NCBI GenBank assembly: GCA_046155885.1 | Contig: JBJXFU010000105.1 | Span: forward strand, 1-58,934 | Reading direction: 5' to 3' | From: JAOADN01 sp046155885 | Lineage (GTDB): Bacteria; Pseudomonadota; Alphaproteobacteria; Rhodobacterales; Rhodobacteraceae | DNA length: 58,934 bases | Shown: one piece after another, positions 10,022-17,464 of the stretch | Layout of the letters: every line of letters begins with the position of its first letter | How positions within the stretch are numbered: the stretch's first letter is position 1 | Position numbers and translations under genes: made by a program | Notes under the pieces: model-generated | The model's input: the letters and a program-made list of their open reading frames with translations, nothing else | Databases searched by the model: none | What the model was told of the DNA's origin: nothing

Positions 10022-12055
10022 CTAAAGATGGTCACGCGCTATCCTTTCGTCCCATTCCCGGGCAAAGACCTCCTGCCCGTTTTCAGTCAGCCGCATCCGC
10101 ATCCGCACCCGGAAATGCGTCGCGTCGCAAGTCAGCGACCCCTCGCTTTCGTGGCCGATCACCGCGTCGGGGCGTTCGATCGTGCTGGTATAGCTTGTCT
10201 CGCACCGGGCGCTCAGCGGATCGCCGTCGGTGATGGTGTAGCGGGCGTAGCCGGTGCCGCGATGCGTCTGGTTCAACGCCGGGTGGAAGAAGGCATAGGT
10301 ATTGCGGGGGAAATCCACCACCGTTTCGCCAGACAAGAGATCGCGCGTCACCCTCCGGCGCAGCGGCCAGCCTTCCGGCGCGGGGAAGTCCTGCACCGGG
10401 TCGGGGGCAGCGGCTTCGGGCGGGTCGAAGGCGCGGAGGGTGGCGTCGGCCGGGTCCGGCGGGCGGACCGGAAGTTCCAGCGCGCTCGCGCCCAGCGCAA
10501 TGGTCAGAGTCGCCGGTTCGGGCGACGGCCAGGCAATCGGCCAGTAGGTCGTCGAAACCGACACGGCGATCCGGTTGCCCTTGGCAAAGCTGTGGGCGAT
10601 GTCGTCAAGCTCGATGGTCGCCTCGGTCCACGCGCCGGGCGTCAGGTCCTGCGGGTCGCCATGTCCGAAGCGGTGGGCGAGGTTCAAGTGGCCGATCCCG
10701 ACGCGCGCCGAGGCGCCGTCGGGCCAGACCTCGTTCAGCCGGACCGAGGCCAGTGCCTGCGGCCTGTCCGAGCGGAAGCGGAGGTGGAGCTTCGGCGCGC
10801 CGAGGATTTCCACCGTTTCCGGCAGCGGCCCGGTCACCCAGACAAGCGAGCCGCCGTCATCCTCGCGCTGGTCGGTCGCCCATTCCGCCTCGTCGCCGTA
10901 GCGGCCGACCTCGCCGGCGGCAAGCCCGACCCAGAGCGGCGAGCAGACGGACACCTCGCCCCGTCCGTCCGCCGCAAGCCGCCCGTTCTCGCCCAGCGGC
11001 ATCCGCCGCGCCCCGATCCGGGGCGAGGGCCATTCGGCCTCGCCCACCCAGCGGCCGGGCTTGACGGTGTAAAGCGTCTGCGGGCGGAAGCTGTCTTCAA
11101 TCCAGACCCGCAGCATCGGCTCGTCCATGATCCCGGTCGCGCGACCCTTCAGCCAGTGATCGCACCAGCGCAGCACCTCCTGCAGCCAGCCGATCTCGGG
11201 GGCGACCGAGGCGTCATGGGGGAAGGAATGCGCCCAGGGGCCGATCAGCCCGCGGCGTGGGCAGGTCAGCCCGGCGAGCAGACGCGGCACGCTTTCCGAA
11301 TAGTTGTCGGCCCAGCCCGAAACGGCATAGACCGGAATGCGGATGCGGGCGAAATCCTCGCAGACGGACCCGTGGCGCCAGTAGTCGTCGCGCCGCTGGT
11401 GCCGCAGCCAGGTGAGGATCCACGGCGCATTCGCTTCGCGCCGCGCTTCCCACATGGCGCGCCACCGCTCGCCGACAATGGCGGGGTCGGGCGGCAGGTC
11501 CATGTAGGCGAACATCGTCGAGGACCAGTCGAAATCGTCCTTCGACAGGCAGCCGCCGACGCGGTGGATGTCGGTGGCGAAGCGGTCGTCGGTGGAGCCG
11601 ACCGTGATAATCGTCTTCAGCTCGGGCGGCTGCAGCGCGGCGATCTGCAGCCCGTTGAAGCCGCCCCAGCTGATCCCGTACATGGCGACCTGCCCGTCGC
11701 ACCAGTCCTGCCCGGCCAGCCAGCGGATCGCCTCGACGCCGTCCTGCAGTTCGGTCGGCGAGTATTCGTCGGTCAGCAAGCCATCGCTGTCGCCACAACC
11801 GCGGATATCCAGCCGCAGGCAGGCATAGCCGTGCCGCGCCAGATAGCGGTGCATCTTCTCGTCGCGCCCCCGCGTCCCGTCGCGCTTGCGGTAGGGCAGG
11901 TATTCCAGGATCAGCGGCACCCTGCCCGCCCCTTCGGGCAGCCAGAGCCGCCCGGCCAGCCGGGTGCCGTCGGGAAGCGGCACGAAGATGTTCTCGATCT
12001 CCTTCAGGGCGAAGGGAAAGTCGGTGCGATAGCTCATGGACCCGCTCTTGCGCAT
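10022..12055 (-). CDS. CocE/NonD-family alpha/beta hydrolase
   Basis: A 677-residue serine hydrolase of the CocE/NonD (X-Pro dipeptidyl-peptidase S15-like) family. The N-terminal alpha/beta domain shows EYLPYRKRDGT, RLDIRGCGDSDG and the nucleophile elbow YGISWGGFNG with Ser129. The C-terminal half is the jelly-roll domain of this family (TGPLPETVEILGAPKLHLRF, then AHSFAKGNRIAVSVSTTYWP). Known members cleave esters, acyl-peptide or amide bonds such as cocaine or alpha-amino-acid esters, so the substrate here is open. The start at 12055 overlaps the upstream methyltransferase stop as ATGA; a second ATG at 12037 is an alternative. Lying between an importer and two demethylation-type enzymes, it probably releases the methylated moiety from an imported conjugate (inference). 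Confidence 0.88.
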   Translation of the reverse strand: MRKSGSMSYRTDFPFALKEIENIFVPLPDGTRLAGRLWLPEGAGRVPLILEYLPYRKRDGTRGRDEKMHRYLARHGYACLRLDIRGCGDSDGLLTDEYSPTELQDGVEAIRWLAGQDWCDGQVAMYGISWGGFNGLQIAALQPPELKTIITVGSTDDRFATDIHRVGGCLSKDDFDWSSTMFAYMDLPPDPAIVGERWRAMWEARREANAPWILTWLRHQRRDDYWRHGSVCEDFARIRIPVYAVSGWADNYSESVPRLLAGLTCPRRGLIGPWAHSFPHDASVAPEIGWLQEVLRWCDHWLKGRATGIMDEPMLRVWIEDSFRPQTLYTVKPGRWVGEAEWPSPRIGARRMPLGENGRLAADGRGEVSVCSPLWVGLAAGEVGRYGDEAEWATDQREDDGGSLVWVTGPLPETVEILGAPKLHLRFRSDRPQALASVRLNEVWPDGASARVGIGHLNLAHRFGHGDPQDLTPGAWTEATIELDDIAHSFAKGNRIAVSVSTTYWPIAWPSPEPATLTIALGASALELPVRPPDPADATLRAFDPPEAAAPDPVQDFPAPEGWPLRRRVTRDLLSGETVVDFPRNTYAFFHPALNQTHRGTGYARYTITDGDPLSARCETSYTSTIERPDAVIGHESEGSLTCDATHFRVRMRMRLTENGQEVFAREWDERIARDHL

Positions 12056-13578
12056 CAGTTCATCGGTGCTCCGCCTTCGGCCTTCCGCCGGTCGACGTAG
12101 TCCGCCAGCGCCTCGTCGACGCCCGGGTCGAGCGGCGGCGGTTCGGCTTCGGCCAGAAGGCTCTTCCACACCTCGTTGGCCCGGGTCCGGGCATCGACCG
12201 AGCCTTTCAAGAGCCAGTTCGGATGGTTGTCCCAGTTCGACACCATGGGCGCGTGAAACGCCGTCTCGTAGCGGCTCATCGTATGCGCCGCACCGAAGAA
12301 GTGCCCCGCCGGCCCCACTTCGTCGATGGCCGAAAGCGCGAGGTCTGCCTCGGTGGTGCCGAGCGGCTCGAAATAGGCATCCATCATCTGCAGCATCTCG
12401 GCATCGAGGATCAGCTTCTCGAAACTCGCCGTCAGCCCGCCATGCAGCCACCCGGCCGCGTGCTCCAGCAGGTTCGCGCCCCCCATCAGCGCGCCCCAGA
12501 GCGCCATCTGGCTCTCCCAGGCCGCCTGCGCATCCACATCGTTCGCCGCGCAGACGTTCGACGATCGGAACGGCACGCCGATGTGGCGGGCCAACTGCCC
12601 GGAGGCCTGCGCCGCCTTGGTGTATTCCGGCGTGCCGAAAGCGGGGCTTCCCGACCGCATGTCCACGTTCGAGGTGAAGCCCCCGTAGATCACCGGCACC
12701 CCGGGCCGCACGATCTGCGTCAGCGCGATCCCCGCCAGCGCCTCGGCATGCTGCAGGACCAGCGCCCCGGCCACCGTGACCGGGGCCATGGCGCCCGCCA
12801 GCGTGAAGGGGGTGATGACGTTGACCTGCCCGTGTTCGGCCAGCGCGATTAGCCCCTCGGCCATCGGGATGTCGAGCTGCAAGGGAGAGTTGGTGTTGAT
12901 GATGCCCATCAGCACCGGCCGATGGATCAGCCCCCCGGGCGCGGTGCCCAGCATGATCGCCGCCATCTCGATCCCGTCCATCGTACGCGGGCCGCCCAGC
13001 GTCTGGGTCTGCCAGCTTTTGTCCAGGTGCCTGATCTGGGCGTGGTAGATGTCGAGGTGGCGGGTGTTGGCAGGCAGGTCCATCGGCTCAAACGGCCCGC
13101 CGCCTTCCTGGTGCAGGACATTCAGCGACTGGATCAGCTTCAGGTAGTCGCACATCTCGGCGAAGCTGCCGTCGCGGCGGCCCCGGTCGTTGTCCATCAC
13201 ATAGGCCGGGCCGCCGACCGCCGAATAGACGCAGTACCTGCCGCCGACCCGGAGGTTGCGGGCCGGATTGCGGGCTTCCAGGGTGAAGCTCTTCGGGGCC
13301 GTCGCAAGCAGGGGCGGGAACATCCCCGGGTCGAAGCGGACGATCAGGTCGTCCACCGTCGCCCCGGCCGCCGCGAAAAGCGCGCGCGCCGGGGCGTGCA
13401 GCACCCGCATCCCCTGCCGCGCCAGAACCGTCAGCGCCGCCTCGTGGATCGCCGCCACCTGATCGTCCGAGATCACGCGGATCGGGTCGTAGCGCCGCTC
13501 CACCTGCCCGAAGGGGCGCTGCGCGATCCCGCCCGAGGGGCGCGCGGCCGTCCGGCGGCGTCCCTCCGGCCTTGTCAT
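12055..13578 (-). CDS. MttB-superfamily (trimethylamine methyltransferase-like) protein
   Basis: A 507-residue COG5598 protein. Recognisable stretches are FGQVERRYDPIRVISDDQ, YVMDNDRGRRDGSFAEMCDY, GIINTNSPLQLDIPMAEGLI and AAHTMSRYETAFHAP. Founding members transfer a methyl group from trimethylamine to a corrinoid protein and use pyrrolysine (UAG). This gene has no in-frame amber codon, so it belongs to the non-pyrrolysine branch, whose characterised members act on quaternary amines such as glycine betaine, proline betaine or carnitine. Start ATG 13578 overlaps the stop of the upstream flavoprotein gene (ATGA), with GAGG eight bases before it. No corrinoid protein (MttC/MtbC type) or corrinoid:folate methyltransferase is present within the window, so the acceptor is unknown. 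Confidence 0.87.
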   Translation of the reverse strand: MTRPEGRRRTAARPSGGIAQRPFGQVERRYDPIRVISDDQVAAIHEAALTVLARQGMRVLHAPARALFAAAGATVDDLIVRFDPGMFPPLLATAPKSFTLEARNPARNLRVGGRYCVYSAVGGPAYVMDNDRGRRDGSFAEMCDYLKLIQSLNVLHQEGGGPFEPMDLPANTRHLDIYHAQIRHLDKSWQTQTLGGPRTMDGIEMAAIMLGTAPGGLIHRPVLMGIINTNSPLQLDIPMAEGLIALAEHGQVNVITPFTLAGAMAPVTVAGALVLQHAEALAGIALTQIVRPGVPVIYGGFTSNVDMRSGSPAFGTPEYTKAAQASGQLARHIGVPFRSSNVCAANDVDAQAAWESQMALWGALMGGANLLEHAAGWLHGGLTASFEKLILDAEMLQMMDAYFEPLGTTEADLALSAIDEVGPAGHFFGAAHTMSRYETAFHAPMVSNWDNHPNWLLKGSVDARTRANEVWKSLLAEAEPPPLDPGVDEALADYVDRRKAEGGAPMN

Positions 13579-15653
13579 TCGGCGGCCTCGGGCATCTGGA
13601 AATCGCGCGGCGCGAAGGGCGCGTCACGGCGGGGCATGATCTGAACGGCCGAAAGGCCCAGTTCCCGGGCGGTCTTGTGGCCCTGATAGACGGCATGGAC
13701 GATCGCCCCCGGCGCGTTCGCGTCGCCCGTCAGGTGCAGCGAGGGCGGGCGGTCCGGTTCCGAGACCAGCGCCTCGAAAAGCGCGCTTCCCCCGGCCCGC
13801 AGGCCCACGATGACCAGCGACTTCGCCGCCACCTCGCGCGGCTCGCCCGAGAATATCTGCGCCAGCCGGAGGGTTTCGCCGTCGAACCCGGTGACGATCT
13901 CCAGCGTGCGAAGCGCGATCCCCTTCTTCGTGAAGGACTGGTGCACCAGCGGCTGCTCGTTCGTCATGAACCCCCAGGAAGCCGCCGCCCCCGCCGTGGT
14001 GATGTAGGTCACCGCGCGGCCCTGCCCGGCCAGGAACTCCGCCACCGCCGAGCCGAGGTAGTAGTTGTCGAAGTCGAAGACCGCGACCGGCCCTTCGGGC
14101 ACCGTCCCCGCCGCAAGGTCGTCAGGCGTGTAAACCCGTGGCGCGACCAGCACTCCCTGCGGCAACTCGTTCGCCCCGCACAAAGCCGCCGTCCAGCGCG
14201 CGCCGGTGGCGATCACCACATGCTCGGCCCCGAAGTCGCACACGTCCTGCGCCGACAACTCGCTCTCCGGGTACAGCGCCACGTTCGCCATCTTCCGCAA
14301 CTGCCCCAGACGGTAATCCACCACCCGATGCCATTGGTTCAGCCCCGGCAGCGAGGTTTCCCACCTCAGCCGCCCGCCGAAAGCGCGCGCGCGGTCGGCC
14401 AGCGCCACCTCGAACCCCCGCCGCGCCAGCGTCAGCGCCGCTTCCAGCCCCGCCGGCCCGCCGCCCACCACCAGCACCTGGCCCCTGCCGTCCTTGCCGA
14501 CCACCTCCGGGTGCCAGCCCCGCCGCCACTCCTCGCCGGCCGTCGGGTTCTGCGTGCAGCGCACCCAGACGCCGTCGTGCCAGCTCGAGATGCAGAGGTT
14601 GCAGCCGATGCATTCGCGGATGTCCTCGACCCTTCCCTCCTCGATCTTCCGGGGCAGGAACGGATCGGCGATCGACGGCCGCGCCCCGCCGATGAGGTCG
14701 AGCACACCGCGCCGGATCATCGACACCATCGTGTCGGGGCTGGTGAAGCGGCCGACGCCGACCACCGGCTTGTCGGTGACCGACTTCATGAAATCGATGG
14801 TCGACTCATGGCTGCCCTCGGGCGTGTAGCGGCTGGGGGCGCAGTCATAGGCCGAATAGTCCATCTTCACGTCGAACAGGTCGGGCGCGTCCTTCAGATG
14901 ACCGATGACCTCATGCGCCTCGCTCGGCGCCACCTCGGACGGGCGCTGCCGCAACTCCTGCATCGACACCCGCAACGCCACGGCGCAGCGCCCGCCGGTC
15001 GCCTCGCGCACCGCATCGATCAGCTCGGCGACCAGCCGGACGCGGTTCCGGGCCGACCCGCCATAGGCGTCCGTCCGGCGATTGTAGTCGGAAAGCAGGA
15101 ACTGGTAGGGCAGATACCCCATCCCGGCATAGACATAGAGGATGTCGAACCCCGCCCGTTCCGCCCGGACCGCCGCCTCGGCGTGCCAGCGGATCAGGTC
15201 GCGGATATCGCCCGCGTCCATCACCCTGGGCCGGGCCGAAGACATGAACCCCACATGCGTCGCCATCCACGGCACGCCCGAAGGCGAAAGCGGCGCGTGG
15301 CGCGTCGTCCGGTTCACCGCCGCAGCACCTCCGTGCCACAGCTCCACTGCCGCCAACGCCCCGTGGGCATGGGCGGCCTCGGTCATCAGGGCGTGCGAGC
15401 GGATATCGGCCTCGTCCCAGAGCGAAGCGAAGGGGAAGGGGCTGTCGTCCGAGGACGGGTCCACCGAACAGGCCCCGGTGGATACCACCGCCCAGCCGCC
15501 TTCGGCCTTCATCCCCCGGAACGCCGCGCGCACATGCGGGGCGGCGTTCGTCATGCCGGACGCATGGGGAACCTGAAAAAACCGGTTCAGCGCGGTCTTC
15601 GGGCCGATCCTGACCGGCTCAAACAGGATGTCGAAGCGCGGGTCGCGGGGCAT
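13575..15653 (-). CDS. Trimethylamine-dehydrogenase-like FMN/4Fe-4S/FAD oxidoreductase
   Basis: A 692-residue flavoprotein with the full trimethylamine dehydrogenase (TMADH) architecture: an N-terminal old-yellow-enzyme TIM barrel (DPRFDILFEPVRIGPKT...), a 4Fe-4S site with Cys348, Cys351, Cys354 and Cys366 (CIGCNLC...C), then an FAD/NAD-type domain starting VLVVGGGPAGLEAAL near residue 390. Compared by eye with TMADH, the cysteine that covalently binds FMN (mature Cys30) is Ala31 here, and residues of the trimethylammonium pocket differ (the Tyr60 equivalent is Ala61). The substrate is therefore probably another N-methyl compound; DgcA-type dimethylglycine demethylases share this fold. It is the first gene of the operon, with AAGGAT upstream of ATG 15653 and a promoter at about 15680-15706. 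Confidence 0.9.
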   Translation of the reverse strand: MPRDPRFDILFEPVRIGPKTALNRFFQVPHASGMTNAAPHVRAAFRGMKAEGGWAVVSTGACSVDPSSDDSPFPFASLWDEADIRSHALMTEAAHAHGALAAVELWHGGAAAVNRTTRHAPLSPSGVPWMATHVGFMSSARPRVMDAGDIRDLIRWHAEAAVRAERAGFDILYVYAGMGYLPYQFLLSDYNRRTDAYGGSARNRVRLVAELIDAVREATGGRCAVALRVSMQELRQRPSEVAPSEAHEVIGHLKDAPDLFDVKMDYSAYDCAPSRYTPEGSHESTIDFMKSVTDKPVVGVGRFTSPDTMVSMIRRGVLDLIGGARPSIADPFLPRKIEEGRVEDIRECIGCNLCISSWHDGVWVRCTQNPTAGEEWRRGWHPEVVGKDGRGQVLVVGGGPAGLEAALTLARRGFEVALADRARAFGGRLRWETSLPGLNQWHRVVDYRLGQLRKMANVALYPESELSAQDVCDFGAEHVVIATGARWTAALCGANELPQGVLVAPRVYTPDDLAAGTVPEGPVAVFDFDNYYLGSAVAEFLAGQGRAVTYITTAGAAASWGFMTNEQPLVHQSFTKKGIALRTLEIVTGFDGETLRLAQIFSGEPREVAAKSLVIVGLRAGGSALFEALVSEPDRPPSLHLTGDANAPGAIVHAVYQGHKTARELGLSAVQIMPRRDAPFAPRDFQMPEAAE

Positions 15654-15678
15654 GGGCGAATCCTTGCTGAACGGTTGT

Positions 15679-15706
15679 ATAATATCGGCCTGCCCCCACT
15701 GCGCAA
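15679..15706 (-). promoter_or_regulatory. Putative sigma-70-type promoter of the demethylase/importer operon
   Basis: On the minus strand TTGCGC (15706-15701) and TATTAT (15684-15679) are separated by 16 bp, placing a transcript start near 15672, about 20 bases before ATG 15653. The plus strand of the same segment also reads TATAAT (15678-15683) but lacks a usable -35 box. Match to consensus is moderate; no experimental support. Confidence 0.45.
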
Positions 15707-15765
15707 GCCCTCCCGCAAGCCATGGCGCTGTCTTCGCCCGAAATCCCCCACGCTCGCCGGATCGC

Positions 15766-15805
15766 CCTTTCCCTCCCCCCCTCGGAGGAGAGGGTCAGGG
15801 TGGGG
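15766..15805. repeat. Short intergenic palindromic element (REP-like)
   Basis: A C-rich run from 15771 is followed by a purine-rich complement ending near 15794 (CCCTC at 15771-15775 pairs with GAGGG at 15790-15794, plus adjacent partial pairing). Sequences of this kind, whose conceptual translation reads HPDPLLRGGEGKG, are common between genes in many GC-rich proteobacterial genomes. It lies in the 481 bp divergent gap 15654-16134, away from the promoter elements. Confidence 0.4.
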
Positions 15806-15931
15806 CGGCCGCGCCCTGAACCGCCCCGTTCGGACAATTCCCGGAAACGCGACGGCCCTCCCCGCCATTGCCCCCCCCCGCTTCGGGCGAAGCCGCCCCG
15901 GCGAATCGGAATTCATGGTTAATTCACCAAA

Positions 15932-15984
15932 TGCCATACCATCGTATGGCAGGTTGCTGGCATATTGCTGGCAGGTTGCTGGCA
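15932..15984 (+). promoter_or_regulatory. Operator array: inverted repeat plus four TGGCA half-sites at 11-bp period
   Basis: TGCCATAC (15932-15939) and GTATGGCA (15944-15951) form a perfect 8-bp inverted repeat with a 4-bp spacer. The terminal TGGCA then recurs at 15947, 15958, 15969 and 15980, exactly 11 bp apart; the last three lie inside identical 9-mers TTGCTGGCA. Half-sites on one face of the helix suggest cooperative binding of a regulator between the two divergent operons. Each pair of units also resembles a degenerate sigma-54 -24/-12 element (TGGCA then GGC), which is an alternative reading. Confidence 0.6.
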
Positions 15985-16134
15985 CCCTGCGAGCGTTACC
16001 AATGCCGATAATTAATGCAGCGCCCGCAAGGGCTTGGCTCCCCATCGTGGGCGATCCCCGACGGGCAGATGCGCCGCCGGTTCCGTCCGGATTCATCTTG
16101 CTCTAAACAGCCCCTCAACCGAACGGAGATCGCA

Positions 16135-17453
16135 ATGCCCACCAACGTCGCCGTGACCGGACTGGCGCGCGACCTTGCGGCACGGGCCGACACCGGAAAA
16201 CCGATCCGTATCGGGCTGGTGGGCGCGGGCGAAATGGGAACCGACATCGTTTCCCGCGTCGCCCAGATGCGCGGGATCGTGGTGGGCGCGATCAGCGAAA
16301 TCAACCCGCAGGCCGCTTCGCGCGCCGTCACCATCGCCGACGGCGGCCCCGACCGGGGGCAGGCCACCACGACCACCGACGCGCTGAACGCCGCCATCGA
16401 AGGCGGACGTATCGCCTTGACTCACAAGGTGGAAACCCTGATCGAAAGCGGCCTGATCGAAGTGGTGGTCGATGCCACCGGCGTTCCCGCCGTGGGCGCG
16501 GAAATCGGGCTGCGCGCCATGGAGCACGGCAAGAAACTGGTGATGATGAACGTCGAGGCCGACGTGACCATCGGCGCCTTCCTGCGCGCCGAGGCCGAGC
16601 GGCTGGGCGTGATCTATTCGCACGGGGCGGGTGACGAGCCGTCTTCGTGCATGGAGCTGATCGAATTCGTCAGCGCCATGTGCCACCGGATCGTCTGCGC
16701 GGGCAAGGGCAAGAACAACCCCCTGAACATCGACGCCACCCCCGACATGTACGCGGAAGAGGCGGCGCGGCGGCACATGAACCCCCGGATGCTGACCGAA
16801 TTCGTGGACGGCTCGAAAACCATGGTCGAAATGACCGCCATCGCCAACGCCACTGGCCTGCTGCCCGACAAGCCCGGAATGCACGGCCCCGCCTGTTCGC
16901 GCAACGAACTGGCGCAGGTGCTGGTGCCAAAATCGCATGGGGCCGTGCTGTCGTCGAACGAAGGCCGGGTGGATTTCTCGGTCGGCAAGGGCGTGACCCC
17001 GGGGGTCTTCGTGGTGGCCGAGATGGACCAACCCCCATCCGCGAACGGATGGAGGACCTGAAGATGGGCAAGGGCCCCTACTTCGCCTTCTTCCGCCCTT
17101 ACCATTTGACTTCGTTGGACGTTCCGCTGACCTGCGCCCGCACCGTGCTTTACCGCAAGGCCGACATGGTGCCCCTCGCCCGCCCGGTGGCCGAGGTCTG
17201 CGCCCTGGCCAAACGCGACCTGAAACCGGGCGAGGCGCTCGACCAGATCGGCGAATACTGCTACCGCGCCTGGATCATGACCGCAGCAGAGGCCCGCGCG
17301 GAAGGCGCGCTTCCGGTCGGCCTTCTGCAAGGCGCGAAGGTCACGGTACCGATCCCCCGCGGCACGCTCATCACGCGCGCCAACACCGCCCTGCCCGAAG
17401 GAAGCCGCATCGTCGCGCTGCGCGCCCGGCAGGACGCGATGCTGGGGGTCTGA
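16135..17453 (+). pseudogene. NAD(P)-dependent homoserine-dehydrogenase-like protein with C-terminal SAF domain, split by a frameshift
   Basis: The first part (ATG 16135, GGAG seven bases upstream) encodes a Rossmann domain IGLVGAGEMGTDIV and a dehydrogenase core (DATGVPAVGAEIGL, SHGAGDEPSSCMELIEF). It terminates at 17059-17061 with an unrelated tail. The conserved continuation IRERMEDLKMGKGPYFAFFR, PYHLTSLDVPLTCARTVLY and the SAF domain (AKRDLKPGEALDQIGEY... to 17453) sit in another frame. One missing base in the C5 run 17032-17036 accounts for this; restoring it gives 439 residues, normal for COG4091. An ATG at 17064, two bases after the stop and preceded by GGAGGA, could let the SAF part (129 residues) be made separately. 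A sequencing error is also possible. The reaction of this family is not established to my knowledge. It is followed 11 bp later by a nitronate-monooxygenase-like gene. Confidence 0.8.
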
Positions 17454-17464
17454 GGAGCACGCCC

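Larger units (their letters stand above)
15654..16134. other. 481-bp divergent intergenic region
   Basis: No gene found. In order it holds the promoter of the minus-strand operon (15679-15706), a REP-like palindrome (15766-15805), an operator-like array of TGGCA half-sites (15932-15984) and a short AT-rich patch near 16005-16015 that could serve a plus-strand promoter. A weak plus-strand open frame from 16015 is simply an upstream extension of the gene that starts at 16135. Confidence 0.7.

Noticed and set aside
9857..12100. 747-codon plus-strand open frame opposite the CocE/NonD hydrolase
   Set aside because: Antisense shadow of a gene with a clear catalytic motif; its first part covers the inverted repeat at 9889-9972.
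12055..13578. Pyrrolysine-containing MttB
   Set aside because: The gene is open throughout with no in-frame TAG, so it belongs to the non-pyrrolysine branch.
15947..15984. CRISPR-like or minisatellite array
   Set aside because: Units are only 11 bp with 2-bp differences and no spacers; the layout fits phased regulator sites instead.
13572..16106. 844-codon plus-strand open frame opposite the TMADH-like gene
   Set aside because: It mirrors the third-codon GC bias of the real gene on the other strand, has no domain or ribosome-binding site, and crosses the divergent promoter.
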